Shown here piece by piece: positions 1-8,024 of a DNA stretch of 35,760 nt. Position 1 is the stretch's first letter; each line of letters begins with the position of its first letter. The translations under genes and the position numbers were made by a program. A model generated the notes under the pieces. The model saw nothing but the letters and a program-made list of their open reading frames with translations. It did no database searches and was not told the DNA's origin. The stretch comes from an uncultured Granulosicoccaceae bacterium (GTDB lineage: Bacteria > Pseudomonadota > Gammaproteobacteria > Granulosicoccales > Granulosicoccaceae), in assembly GCA_938035525.1 (NCBI GenBank), contig CALHOI010000043.1, forward strand, positions 1 through 35,760, read 5' to 3'.

Positions 1-36
1 CCTTGTCACGTTAATCTGTGACGTTATTAACTATTA

Positions 37-987
37 CTAATGCAGGCTGGGAAGCGTTGCCTGCCAGATATTCACTGTTAAGGGATCACCTTGAAGTGAA
101 TGCATTTTGCCGGGTTTTAAACCGGCATCAATCAACGACTGTTGTATTTCGCTGTTGTTAAACCCGAGCCGTTGATGATTGTGATCGGCGCGTAGATGCT
201 CTTCCTGATGCGGCGCAAAATCAACGATGATTAATCGCCCTTCCTGTTTTAAGGTTCTGGCGGCTTCATTGATAACCAGTTGCGGCTCTTGTGCGTAATG
301 CAGTACCAAATGCAGGGTGGCAAGATCAACGCTTTGATCTTCCAGTGGCATGTTATACATATCGCCTTTACGTACATGCACATTCTTTAAGCCCTCCTGT
401 TCGAGGTGCGCTCGCGCAACTGCCAACATTTCATTGCTTTGATCTATGCCCAGTCCCTGGGTTACCCGCTCCGACATTAGCGCCAGAATGCGCCCGGTAC
501 CCGTACCAATATCAAGAAACGAATCGATGGTTTTTTTGCCGACGATGGATAAGAGTTTTTTCTCTACCTGCTCTTCGGCCACATGCATGCTGCGTATTTC
601 ATTCCATTGCGATGCGTTGTTCTCAAAATAGGCGTCAGCCGCTCGCGCACGTTTTTGGCGAATGGTTTCCAGGCGAGCCAGATCACGCGCCAAGTCGGCG
701 CTGTCATCAGGCAGCAAGTCCACCAAAGTTCTGGCTAGCACAGCTGCCTCGCCACTTTTGCCGCTACGCACATCGGCAATGCGATAAAAAACCAGCGCAC
801 CCTCGCGAAAGCGCTCAAGCAAGCCGGCATCCACCAATAATTTGAGGTGTCGAGAGACGCGAGGTTGGCTTTGACCCAGTATTTGGGTCAGTTCTGTCAC
901 GCTGAGCTCGCCATAGGCACACAAGGCAAGTAGCCTGAGGCGGGTCGGTTCTCCAGCGGCCCTGAGGCCTGTCAGCAATGAATCCAT
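37..987 (-). CDS. ArsR-family regulator fused to a SAM-methyltransferase-like domain (SahR type)
   Basis: The 316-residue protein has an N-terminal winged helix-turn-helix of the ArsR type (about residues 1-90, recognition helix around QSQPRVSRHLKLL). A class I methyltransferase fold follows, with the SAM-binding motif FLDIGTGTGRIL near residues 157-168 and LHLVLHYAQEP further on. This architecture is that of SahR, a proteobacterial repressor whose methyltransferase-like domain senses S-adenosylhomocysteine and controls methionine-cycle genes. Assignment to SahR itself is inference, because no methionine-cycle gene is visible: the protein ends 36 bases from the window edge and any partner would lie beyond it. 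No Shine-Dalgarno is obvious. The ATG lies directly next to a 20-bp palindrome, which suggests autoregulation. ArsR-methyltransferase fusions with other targets also exist. Confidence 0.85.
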   Translation of the reverse strand: MDSLLTGLRAAGEPTRLRLLALCAYGELSVTELTQILGQSQPRVSRHLKLLVDAGLLERFREGALVFYRIADVRSGKSGEAAVLARTLVDLLPDDSADLARDLARLETIRQKRARAADAYFENNASQWNEIRSMHVAEEQVEKKLLSIVGKKTIDSFLDIGTGTGRILALMSERVTQGLGIDQSNEMLAVARAHLEQEGLKNVHVRKGDMYNMPLEDQSVDLATLHLVLHYAQEPQLVINEAARTLKQEGRLIIVDFAPHQEEHLRADHNHQRLGFNNSEIQQSLIDAGLKPGKMHSLQGDPLTVNIWQATLPSLH

Positions 988-988
988 A

Positions 989-1008
989 ATATAAAGATAT
1001 CTTTATAT
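989..1008. promoter_or_regulatory. Perfect 20-bp palindrome, probable operator of the ArsR-type regulator
   Basis: The sequence ATATAAAGATATCTTTATAT is its own reverse complement and ends two bases before the regulator's ATG. A dimeric ArsR protein bound here would cover the translation start and early leader. The AT-rich AAAGATATCTTT core is of the kind reported for SahR sites, from memory and not checked. No second copy was seen in the window. Confidence 0.75.
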
Positions 1009-1192
1009 GTTTATTTGTAGTTTGAACTATCACGTTTCCAATTGCAACAACTATCCCAATAATGGGCTGAAAAACATGAAATGAGGTTATGTGGGCCCGA
1101 TTAGAGCCGTAGAAGATAAAAAACTGAGGATAAATGCAGGTTTTTGCCGCTATCGCACAGGGTCCGAAAATAGCAACACTGAAGTCAGCCAG

Positions 1193-1846
1193 TTAAGAGC
1201 GATCGCCACTCAGCGCTTTGCTGTACCGAACCAGCGCCGGCAGGGATAACAACACCAACCCAGCGCTCAGCAACACGGCATGCTGCAAATCGATAAACGA
1301 GCTGCCCGAAAAAATCCGTACACCCATATCGATAGTGGCAACCAGAATCAGCAAAGCAGCAGGCAGCCACAGCCCCGCCCCCAGTGCGGGAACCGCTGGG
1401 TCAACCTCCTCTGGTAAGGATACGTTTTGGGTTTCGGGAGGTGTTACCGGTCGCATGAGTTGGTGATGGACTTGCAGCGAGCCCATATCGGGAAACGTCC
1501 GCGCACTCAATTGCTGCAACTCGGTATTGGGGTGACAGCGATAAAATTGCACCTGTTCGGCCTCACGAGACGCTTTGGTGTCAACGCGAACCACGAATCC
1601 CTGGACTTGCTTACCACCAACGGCCTGGCTGATATGAGACAGCAACGCCGCCTGCTCTATGAGCAAATCGGCGTTGGCAGGCCCAATGACTTTGATGACT
1701 GCCAAGCGATCGGTTGTATCGGGGTCGACAACCACGAACGAAGCGTCCGCGGCTGATTCAACCCCATCGACAATCGCAACATCGGTGACGATGGCCGAGC
1801 GTGGATAATTTGCCTGAATCAAAAACTTGTAGATTAAGTCTTCCAC
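1193..1846 (-). CDS. Membrane protein with degenerate PD-(D/E)XK/HsdR_N-like N-terminal domain
   Basis: This 217-residue protein is not firmly recognised. Residues 1-125 read like the N-terminal nuclease domain of type I restriction HsdR proteins: an early YPRSAIVTD segment, then ASFVVVDPDTTDRLAVIKVIG in the place where the family carries D-x(n)-(E/D)-x-K. Here the E-x-K positions read K-V-I, so catalysis is unlikely. Two hydrophobic segments follow (about 158-178 and 187-205), so the soluble part is probably tethered to the inner membrane. The start codon is GTG at 1844-1846 with only a weak upstream purine stretch. The preceding gene on the same strand ends 149 bases upstream. The domain assignment rests on motif reading only. 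Confidence 0.6.
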   Translation of the reverse strand: MEDLIYKFLIQANYPRSAIVTDVAIVDGVESAADASFVVVDPDTTDRLAVIKVIGPANADLLIEQAALLSHISQAVGGKQVQGFVVRVDTKASREAEQVQFYRCHPNTELQQLSARTFPDMGSLQVHHQLMRPVTPPETQNVSLPEEVDPAVPALGAGLWLPAALLILVATIDMGVRIFSGSSFIDLQHAVLLSAGLVLLSLPALVRYSKALSGDRS

Positions 1847-1995
1847 GTCCGCGCAATTAATGGGTACCTTAGAGCAGGTTACCCAGTCGGCGGCTGCTCG
1901 TCAATTTTTCGACTGGCTTTTACTTGGCAGCCTTGTGTGCCTAGCAAGTCGCTAGATAATCTACCGAGCAAGTTGCCAAAAAAGTTAGCTGAGCA

Positions 1996-2535
1996 TCAGG
2001 CCATTAACTGTCCGGTCGGTGCTCCAATGGCCGTTTCTATTTTTCTGAGCAGCTCGCTCTCTTCTGCACTGACACGCTCACCACCAAATCCCAGAATGCC
2101 GCCCTCTTTGGCTGCCTGAGCAACCTTATTGGCTATTTTGACACTCCACTCCTTATACGTTTTGGCATCCTCGGCAGAGCATTTCGCGTCAACCAGTTTG
2201 GCCGCGGCGGCGCAATCTGCCAACACATGATCTTGCAGGTCTTCGCGGGATTTGATTTGTGCACCATCCAACCGAGCTTTGGCTTTTTCCCTGTAGTCAC
2301 TGGCTTTTTCCTTAGCCTCATCCCAGTTTTGGGCTTTTTCCAATAACGCGGTCACCAGTTCGCTGTCTGGGTAATCGGTCAAACCCTGAACGGTGCCTCG
2401 CATGCCAGCGGTCATCTCTTTCACCGTACCAATAACACCACTGGGGGCAGCCGCACTCATGGCTGCACCGATCATCGCTGGTGTTGAACTGAGTAAAAAC
2501 CATTCGTCTTCAGTAAACTCATTCTTGATGCTCAA
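1996..2535 (-). CDS. Helical hypothetical protein, TTG start
   Basis: The 179-residue, mostly alpha-helical, charged protein has no signal peptide. It opens with FTEDEWFLLSSTPAMIGAAM, has an Ala/Gly-rich stretch at about 20-50, a Lys/Glu-rich middle, and ends with GGILGFGGERVSAEESELLRKIETAIG. That tail resembles the C-terminus of small uncharacterised proteins often linked to TerB-like folds, but no function can be named. The start is TTG at 2533-2535, chosen because a good Shine-Dalgarno (GGAGAAG) lies seven bases upstream of it and no ATG occurs near the N-terminus. The nuclease-like membrane protein follows 149 bases downstream on the same strand and may be co-transcribed. Confidence 0.75.
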   Translation of the reverse strand: MSIKNEFTEDEWFLLSSTPAMIGAAMSAAAPSGVIGTVKEMTAGMRGTVQGLTDYPDSELVTALLEKAQNWDEAKEKASDYREKAKARLDGAQIKSREDLQDHVLADCAAAAKLVDAKCSAEDAKTYKEWSVKIANKVAQAAKEGGILGFGGERVSAEESELLRKIETAIGAPTGQLMA

Positions 2536-2976
2536 CTGACTTCTCCGTTGTTAAATTCAATACAACATTGAAGCAGAATCTCACTGCTGTGTACGCTTGC
2601 GCGGTACAATGTTTCCCTAGTTTTACGAATGCAATTTTCAAGAACCAAACTCAGCGAGTTCAACGCGACGGTTCTTTAACGTGGCGGTTCTTGTTTGAGA
2701 CAGTTCACTGAAATTTGCATTCAGATCGCAGCTCTACGCCGACATTTCTGCCTGAAAGCCTGAAAAAACAGGAACTAACGGGCCGAATTTGAACAAATCA
2801 ACAGTTACAAGTTTGCAGGGGTTTACTGTCCAAACGTTAACGTGGGGGTGGCTACAGTGTAAACTTGCCCCGTTCAGGCGAAAGCTCGATCTACAAATGT
2901 TTGTGCGGGTCACGTTTATCTTAGCTAACGCCTGCTTTCTTTAACGACGCGACTACTAATTATTTTGGGGAAATAG
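2536..2976. other. 441-bp divergent intergenic region
   Basis: This region lies between the divergent hypothetical protein and the DUF937 gene. No convincing ORF or RNA gene was found. It holds CAAGAACC near 2640 and GGTTCTTG near 2687, an 8-bp inverted repeat about 40 bases apart, with an extra CGGTTCTT copy between them. The length suggests upstream regulatory sequence for the DUF937 gene, but no clear -35/-10 pair could be fixed. A Shine-Dalgarno-like GGGGA lies just before the ATG at 2977. Confidence 0.4.
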
Positions 2977-4833
2977 ATGTCATTCAACTTAGTTGATCTG
3001 GTCAAAGACCAGTTAACCGGCCAAATAAAAGGCCATGTAAGCAAAATGTTGGGTAACGAATCAGGCAAATCGGACGCAGCCTTAGGCGCAGCGGTTCCAG
3101 GTCTGTTAAAAGGCCTTGCTCAATCAGCATCGACTCCAAGCGGAGCCGACTCTCTGCTTAAGGCAGTCAACGATCAAGACGCAGGCATGTTAGACAACCT
3201 GGGCTCTATGCTCAGCGGTGACAAAGCGGGTTCTGTCATTGATGCAGGCAACAAAACACTGGGTTCTTTGTTTGGAGACAAAGGCGTTGGCGCTCTTACA
3301 GGTGCTGTATCAGGCGTATCAGGCTTGAGCAAGGGCGGTGCAAAATCGGTGATGGGCATGGCAGCTCCAATGGTTATGGGTGTGCTGAAGCAAAAAGTCG
3401 CTAGCGGTGGTTTAAACGCAGGCGGTCTGGCCAGCATGCTAAAAGGTCAAGAGCAAAACATCGACAAAGCCATGCCTTCTGGCCTGACTGACCAGCTCAG
3501 CTCACAAGGTTTCCTGAGTAGCATCACAGGTGGTGCCTCGGCAGCAGCTGGCAAAGCCACTGCAGCAGCATCCTCAGCGGGTAAGTCAGCAAGCAATGCT
3601 GCTAACCAGGCCACTTCGGGTGCTAAAAATACAGCCAGCAACTTTGGTGGTTCTGGCAATAACAATGACGGTGGCACGCCTTTCTGGAAAAAGATTCTGC
3701 CTATCGCCGGTGTACTTGCCCTCATCTGGATTGGTATCAATCTGTTTGGCGGTAAGAAAGACACTGATGCTGATGCAGTTAATGCCACTGGTGAAGCTGT
3801 TACAGAAGCAGCCGCTGAAGGTGAAGCAGCCGCTGAAGGTGAAGCCGCTGTTGAAGGTGTAGTTGCTGAAGGCGAAGCTGCAGTCGAAGGCGCGGTTGCT
3901 GAAGGCGAAGCTGCTGTTGAAGAAGTCGCTGCTGAAGGTGAAGCTGCTGTTGAAGAAGCCGCTGCTGAAGGCGAAGCTGCTGTTGAAGGCGCTGTTGCCG
4001 AAGGTGAAGCTGCTGTTGAAGAAGTCGCCGCAGAAGGTGAAGCTGCTGTTGAAGAAGCCGCTGCCGAAGGCGAAGCTGCTGTTGAAGGCGCTGTTGCCGA
4101 AGGTGAAGCTGCTGTTGAAGGCGCTGTTGCCGAAGGTGAAGCTGCTGTTGAAGGCGCTGTTGAAGAAGTCGCTGCCGAAGGTGAAGCTGCTACTGAAGAA
4201 GCCGCTGCCGAAGGCGAAGCTGCTGTTGAAGAAGCCGCTGCCGAAGGCGAAGCTGCTGTTGAAGAAGCCGCTGCCGAAGGCGAAGCTGCTGTTGAAGAAG
4301 CCGCTGCCGAAGGTGAAGCTGCTACTGAAGAAGCCGCTGCCGAGGGTGAAGCCGCAACTGAAGAAGCCGCCGCCGAAGGTGAAGCCGCTACTGAAGAAGC
4401 CGCTACTGAAGAAGCCGCTGCTGAAGGTGAAGCTGCTACTGAAGAAGCTGCTGCCGAGACTGATGCTGCTGCCGAAGAAGCAGAAGCAGCTCCTGCCATT
4501 GACAGAAGCGCGTTTAGCCTCGGTGCAATAAGCCGCAAATTTGGTGGCATATTCGGTTCAGCCGGTGCAGTGCTTGGCGGTGTCAGTGATGCCGATACTG
4601 CTACTGCTGCCCTACCGCAGCTTGAAGAAATCTCAGGTAGCCTTGAAGGTGTTATCGGCGAATTCGATGCGGTTCCAGAAGCAGCGCGCGGCCCACTGAA
4701 CAAAGTGGTTAGCAGCGGTGTTGCCAAACTGACTCCACTTGCAGACACTGTTCTGAACAAAGAAGGTGTTGGCGATGTGTTGGGTGGCGTTATGGGCCCA
4801 ATGATGGAGAAGCTTCAAGGTTTGGCGCAATAA
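2977..4833 (+). CDS. DUF937 (YidB-like) protein with transmembrane segment and long acidic 11-residue repeat
   Basis: This 618-residue protein has four parts. Residues 1 to about 165 form a DUF937/YidB-like domain rich in Gly, Ala and Leu with repeated LGS/LLK motifs. An Ala/Ser-rich linker leads to one transmembrane segment (about 241-258, ILPIAGVLALIWIGINLFGG). Residues about 272-505 are almost only Ala, Glu, Gly, Val and Thr, in about 19 copies of an 11-residue unit of the type AAVEEAAAEGE. A conserved-looking Gly-rich domain (about 508-618) closes the protein. An 11-residue period is the hallmark of right-handed or LEA-like helices, so the repeat may be a long, very acidic rod. The start is supported by GGGGA five bases before the ATG. 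A strong terminator follows. The function of DUF937 is unknown. Confidence 0.85.
   Translation: MSFNLVDLVKDQLTGQIKGHVSKMLGNESGKSDAALGAAVPGLLKGLAQSASTPSGADSLLKAVNDQDAGMLDNLGSMLSGDKAGSVIDAGNKTLGSLFGDKGVGALTGAVSGVSGLSKGGAKSVMGMAAPMVMGVLKQKVASGGLNAGGLASMLKGQEQNIDKAMPSGLTDQLSSQGFLSSITGGASAAAGKATAAASSAGKSASNAANQATSGAKNTASNFGGSGNNNDGGTPFWKKILPIAGVLALIWIGINLFGGKKDTDADAVNATGEAVTEAAAEGEAAAEGEAAVEGVVAEGEAAVEGAVAEGEAAVEEVAAEGEAAVEEAAAEGEAAVEGAVAEGEAAVEEVAAEGEAAVEEAAAEGEAAVEGAVAEGEAAVEGAVAEGEAAVEGAVEEVAAEGEAATEEAAAEGEAAVEEAAAEGEAAVEEAAAEGEAAVEEAAAEGEAATEEAAAEGEAATEEAAAEGEAATEEAATEEAAAEGEAATEEAAAETDAAAEEAEAAPAIDRSAFSLGAISRKFGGIFGSAGAVLGGVSDADTATAALPQLEEISGSLEGVIGEFDAVPEAARGPLNKVVSSGVAKLTPLADTVLNKEGVGDVLGGVMGPMMEKLQGLAQ
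3784..4490 (+). repeat. In-frame 33-nt tandem repeat coding AAVEEAAAEGE
   Basis: The 33-base unit encodes 11 residues and recurs about 19 times. Synonymous and Val/Ala/Thr differences are scattered among copies, and there are two short 5-residue insertions (EEV and EEAAT contexts) that break the period. Near-identical neighbouring copies indicate recent duplication by slippage or unequal recombination, so copy number probably varies between strains. Confidence 0.9.
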
Positions 4834-4897
4834 GCGCACCCAAGCAAAACTAAAGAACTAAACCAGTAAGTTGCCCTTTTAACCGGGCATCAATAAA

Positions 4898-4932
4898 AAA
4901 GGCTGCCTTTTGCGAGGCAGCCTTTCTTTTTT
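4898..4932. terminator. Strong bidirectional Rho-independent terminator
   Basis: A perfect 10-bp stem (AAAGGCTGCC / GGCAGCCTTT) closes an 8-base loop and is followed by CTTTTTT on the plus strand. On the minus strand the same stem is followed by a T run from the A stretch at 4895-4900. It ends the DUF937 transcript and can also serve the convergent epimerase gene. Confidence 0.9.
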
Positions 4933-5050
4933 GTACTATCAGATTTAAACAATCAAACCCATGCAATAAAGCCGTCCTCCTCTGGCAGCTTTAGTACCTG
5001 AAACAAAAAGCGGCTACTCAGTGCAGCGTTTTCGTATTCTTGCTTAACAA

Positions 5051-5980
5051 CTATCCCGGTTGTTGAGCGTTATATTCTTTAATCCATTCCCATGTTTTTT
5101 CGATACCAGTATCGAAATCGGTTTCCGGCTTCCATGACAAGGCTTTAGTCACTTTCGTATTGTCCAGCACAACAGCCGGTACATCGAATCCACGTGACTC
5201 CTGATAATTGATTTCAACATCTGGTGCGATATCATTTTTTATCTTGTTAATGATGTCCGCAATGGACAAACCATATCCAACACCGGCATTAAAAATACCG
5301 TCCACGTTTTCAGTTGCGCTCATGGCGATCAAACTGGCCAAATCTTCAATGTAGATAAAGTCCCGGATAACACTGCCATCACCCCATACTTGTAAGGGTT
5401 CGCCCTGTGATGCTTTAAAAAGATAAGTACCGATAACACCCTGCACACCACCGTGCCCTTGTCGAGGACCATACGGGTTAGATACTCGCAATATGGTGTA
5501 CTCCAAGCCATTATTTTTGTGGCGCATGTAAATGTAGTTTTCTATGGCCACCTTAACCAGACCATAAGGACTGATGGGGCGCAATGGGTGTTCTTCCACA
5601 ATCGGTGAAACATCCGGGATACCATAAACCGTTCCACCAGAGGACAGGTAAACCACTTTCTTCACCTTTTGCGCTTCCATTAAGCCCAGCAAGTTAACGG
5701 TGCCGATCAAGTTCTCTCGAATATCTGCAACCGGGTCTAGCATGGAAGTGGATGGCACTGTTGTGCTGATGGAATGAACAACAACGTCAATGCCGACAAG
5801 TGCCTCGGCGATACTGATTTGGTCGTCAAAACTACCTACCCGATAATCTATTTTGGGGTTAGGCGCGCGGAAGTGTTCAGGTGCCCGGTCATACACTCTG
5901 ACTTGATGGCCATCGGCCAGCAGCTTGTCCAAAATATGCGACCCGATAAATCCATTACCACCTAACACTAAAACTTTCAT
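5051..5980 (-). CDS. NAD-dependent epimerase/dehydratase (extended SDR, sugar-nucleotide type)
   Basis: This 309-residue extended short-chain dehydrogenase/reductase is close in length to UDP-glucose 4-epimerase-type enzymes. The NAD-binding loop is GGNGFIG (residues 7-13). The catalytic residues are a Ser in YLSSGGTVYG (about 113-120) and Y139/K143 in SPYGLVK. The substrate side carries RVSNPYGPRQ and the RDFIYIEDLA motif common to nucleotide-sugar epimerases. It probably converts an NDP-sugar used for surface polysaccharide, but the substrate cannot be read from sequence. It stands alone between terminators, away from any recognisable polysaccharide cluster. The MBOAT/SGNH pair 11 kb away is the nearest glycan-related locus. 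Confidence 0.85.
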   Translation of the reverse strand: MKVLVLGGNGFIGSHILDKLLADGHQVRVYDRAPEHFRAPNPKIDYRVGSFDDQISIAEALVGIDVVVHSISTTVPSTSMLDPVADIRENLIGTVNLLGLMEAQKVKKVVYLSSGGTVYGIPDVSPIVEEHPLRPISPYGLVKVAIENYIYMRHKNNGLEYTILRVSNPYGPRQGHGGVQGVIGTYLFKASQGEPLQVWGDGSVIRDFIYIEDLASLIAMSATENVDGIFNAGVGYGLSIADIINKIKNDIAPDVEINYQESRGFDVPAVVLDNTKVTKALSWKPETDFDTGIEKTWEWIKEYNAQQPG

Positions 5981-6133
5981 CTTGATGATTTCTCAACGTA
6001 AAAAATAATTGGCGCCAAACGCCTTGGCGAGATTGGCTCGACAGCTAGTTTATATAGCAGATTCGCAGTCGTTCTTGATTCAGCGCACAACGGCTCGTGC
6101 CGGGCGCTCGGCCTTCAATCACAAATTCAATGC

Positions 6134-6163
6134 AAAAAAAGAACCGGACATGCCGGTTCTTTT
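6134..6163 (-). terminator. Rho-independent terminator downstream of the aminotransferase gene
   Basis: An 11-bp perfect stem (AAAAGAACCGG / CCGGTTCTTTT) with a 5-base loop is followed on the minus strand by seven T residues. It lies about 115 bases after the aminotransferase stop codon and can also act weakly in the other direction. The rest of the 5981-6278 gap holds no supported gene. Confidence 0.8.
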
Positions 6164-6278
6164 CTATTCAGGACGCACCTGGCACGCAGCCGATGCAGTG
6201 AGTAACAATTAGTGACTATGTAACGCCATTTAGCCGCCTATTTCCACCAAATTGCCCTTAGGGGTTATCCAAAAGCCG

Positions 6279-7655
6279 CTAGAGCACACCGTGGCGCGAC
6301 AAAGCTCCGTCGATTGCATCTACCACCTCATCGAGGTCTTCTGGCGTGCAGATTAGCGCCGGGCTGAGGCAAATAGTGTTATTCAGGCCATCGAGACTGC
6401 GGTTGGTGCGCCCGATAATAACCCCCTGCTCCATGCAGTCTGCGGCTATCTGGACCAGCATGCTCTCTGGTGCAGGTTCTTTGGTTTTACGATCAAGCAC
6501 CAGCTCCATGCCACAGAACAGACCCTTGCCCCTGACATCGCCAATGACCTTGTACTTGTTCTGCAAACCGCGCAGTTTCTCAAGTAAGTACTCACCCATT
6601 TCAGTGACGTTTTCCAGCAGATTTTCTTCTTCAATGATGCGCATGTTCTCGAGCGCTGCAGCAGGGCCCGCCGCGCAACCACCGAATGTGCTGATATCAC
6701 GAAAGTAACCCATGTGATCATCACCGTCTTTAAACTGGTTAAACACTTCTTCTGTGGTAACCGTGCACGATATAGCCGCATAACCACTGGCAACACCTTT
6801 GGCCATGGTGACGATATCGGGTTTGATGCCGTAATGCTGATAACCGAACCAGGTACCGGTTCGACCCAAGCCGCAGACCACCTCATCAATGTGCAACAGC
6901 ACGTTGTACTTCTTGCAAATTTCCTGCACCGTTTCAAAGTAGCCCTCAGGTGGGGTAATCACACCGCCACCGGCAGTGATGGGTTCGAGCACCAACGCAC
7001 CAACGGTGTCAGGGCCCTCGGCCAGAATCACTTTTTCTATTTCCTGCGCGGCTTTAACACCGTAATTGGTTTCATCATCAAACTGACAACGGTATTGGCA
7101 ACAATGCGGCACTTCAACAAAGCCTGGGGTGTAAGGTCCGTATTGGGCTTTTCGCTCAATTTGTCCTGACGAACTCAACGCGGTGATGGTGGTCCCGTGG
7201 TAGTCACGGTCGCGGTAAAGAATTTTGTGTTTTTTACCGCCGTTTTTTGCGGCAATCTGGCGAACGATCTTATACGCTTTTTCGTTGGCTTCAGAACCCG
7301 AATTAGAATAATAAACTCGACTCATGCCGGGCATTTTTGATATCAGCTTTTCAGCGAATTTGATACCGGGAACATTGCCTGCAGAGCCCGCGAAATAACA
7401 CATTTCTACCAACTGGTCTCGCACTGCGTTGGCAATGCTTTCCCTGCCGTAGCCAACATTGACGGTCCAGACCGCACCCGAAACAGCATCCAGATGCTCT
7501 TTGCCTTTTGCATCCCAGACACGCATGCCCTTGCCTTTAACAATCACCATTGGATCTTTTACTTCCAACGGCTTGTGCGGCGTCAGGTGATGCCACATGT
7601 GCTTCCGGTCGCTTTCGACCAGCTCCTTTTTGTCCACGTCAGCTGTTGTGTTCAT
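6279..7655 (-). CDS. tpa: Taurine--pyruvate aminotransferase-like class III PLP aminotransferase
   Basis: The 458-residue fold-type I PLP enzyme has class III features: SNSGSEANEKA (about 117-127, cofactor phosphate site), D257 in LLHIDEVVCGLGRTG, and Schiff-base lysine K286 in IVTMAKGVASG. The N-terminal stretch HMWHHLTPHKPLE and the run DAVSGAVWTVNVGYGRESIA closely match taurine--pyruvate aminotransferase (Tpa), which turns taurine and pyruvate into sulfoacetaldehyde and alanine. Related omega-amino acid transaminases share these features, so substrate is likely but not certain. No xsc, tauABC or tauR lies beside it. A good Shine-Dalgarno (AGGAGA, five bases before the ATG) fixes the start. 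A terminator follows. Confidence 0.75.
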   Translation of the reverse strand: MNTTADVDKKELVESDRKHMWHHLTPHKPLEVKDPMVIVKGKGMRVWDAKGKEHLDAVSGAVWTVNVGYGRESIANAVRDQLVEMCYFAGSAGNVPGIKFAEKLISKMPGMSRVYYSNSGSEANEKAYKIVRQIAAKNGGKKHKILYRDRDYHGTTITALSSSGQIERKAQYGPYTPGFVEVPHCCQYRCQFDDETNYGVKAAQEIEKVILAEGPDTVGALVLEPITAGGGVITPPEGYFETVQEICKKYNVLLHIDEVVCGLGRTGTWFGYQHYGIKPDIVTMAKGVASGYAAISCTVTTEEVFNQFKDGDDHMGYFRDISTFGGCAAGPAAALENMRIIEEENLLENVTEMGEYLLEKLRGLQNKYKVIGDVRGKGLFCGMELVLDRKTKEPAPESMLVQIAADCMEQGVIIGRTNRSLDGLNNTICLSPALICTPEDLDEVVDAIDGALSRHGVL

Positions 7656-8024
7656 TAAGTTCTCCTAATCTGGGTAATACGGCGATCAATGAACGTCGTA
7701 AAATCATACCGGACCCTACTGGTGGTTATATAGTGACAGAGCGTGTCTGCGCAACTAGCGCCAGCAAAAATACAGAGTTGATACCAGACATTATTAGCCT
7801 ACCAGGGCTTGAAATGGCACTTGAAGTCGCTTCTATGTGCTCTGATTATGGGTCTAACCACACTAAAGGTGCGCCAGGTAGCATAATCTGAGGTTGTCGC
7901 GACCCAATCGGCAGCCACAATACCTGCCAAGGTTATCTGCGCGTGGCCGGTACTGCTCCACAAAACTGGGACAAACCGGCCAGTATTGAGAGTTACCCTT
8001 AAGCACAGGCAGTCATGTTCAGCC
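7656..8024. promoter_or_regulatory. 369-bp divergent intergenic region with inverted repeat
   Basis: This region separates the aminotransferase (minus) from the oxidoreductase (plus). It contains an 8-bp inverted repeat, TGGCCGGT at 7944-7951 and ACCGGCCA at 7975-7982, with 23 bases between arms, and an 8-bp palindrome GTCGCGAC near 7896. Either could be a regulator site. On the minus strand GGTATGAT near 7707 may serve as a -10 for the aminotransferase. No supported ORF is present. Confidence 0.4.

Noticed and set aside
5..22. GTCAC/GTGAC inverted repeat at the left edge
   Set aside because: The stem is only five bases and the context is cut by the window edge.
3863..4531. Plus-strand ORF of Lys/Leu repeats (222 codons) in another frame of the DUF937 gene
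   Set aside because: Frame-shifted reading of the same 33-nt repeat, giving an artificial basic-hydrophobic sequence.
3447..4760. Long minus-strand ORF of Ser/Ala repeats (437 codons)
   Set aside because: It is the antisense frame of the 33-nt repeat in the DUF937 gene; a repeat unit without stops in that frame produces it automatically. No ribosome site or natural protein features.
6009..6212. Possible 67-residue plus-strand ORF between epimerase and aminotransferase genes
   Set aside because: It runs through the strong terminator hairpin at 6134-6163, has no ribosome site and no protein-like pattern.
7550..7891. Possible 113-residue plus-strand ORF overlapping the aminotransferase start
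   Set aside because: Mostly antisense to the aminotransferase 5' end and promoter region, with no supporting signal.
7986..8024. N-terminal extension of the Gfo/Idh/MocA protein from a TTG start
   Set aside because: The extra 13 residues are unlike the family and the TTG has no ribosome site; ATG 8025 is preferred.
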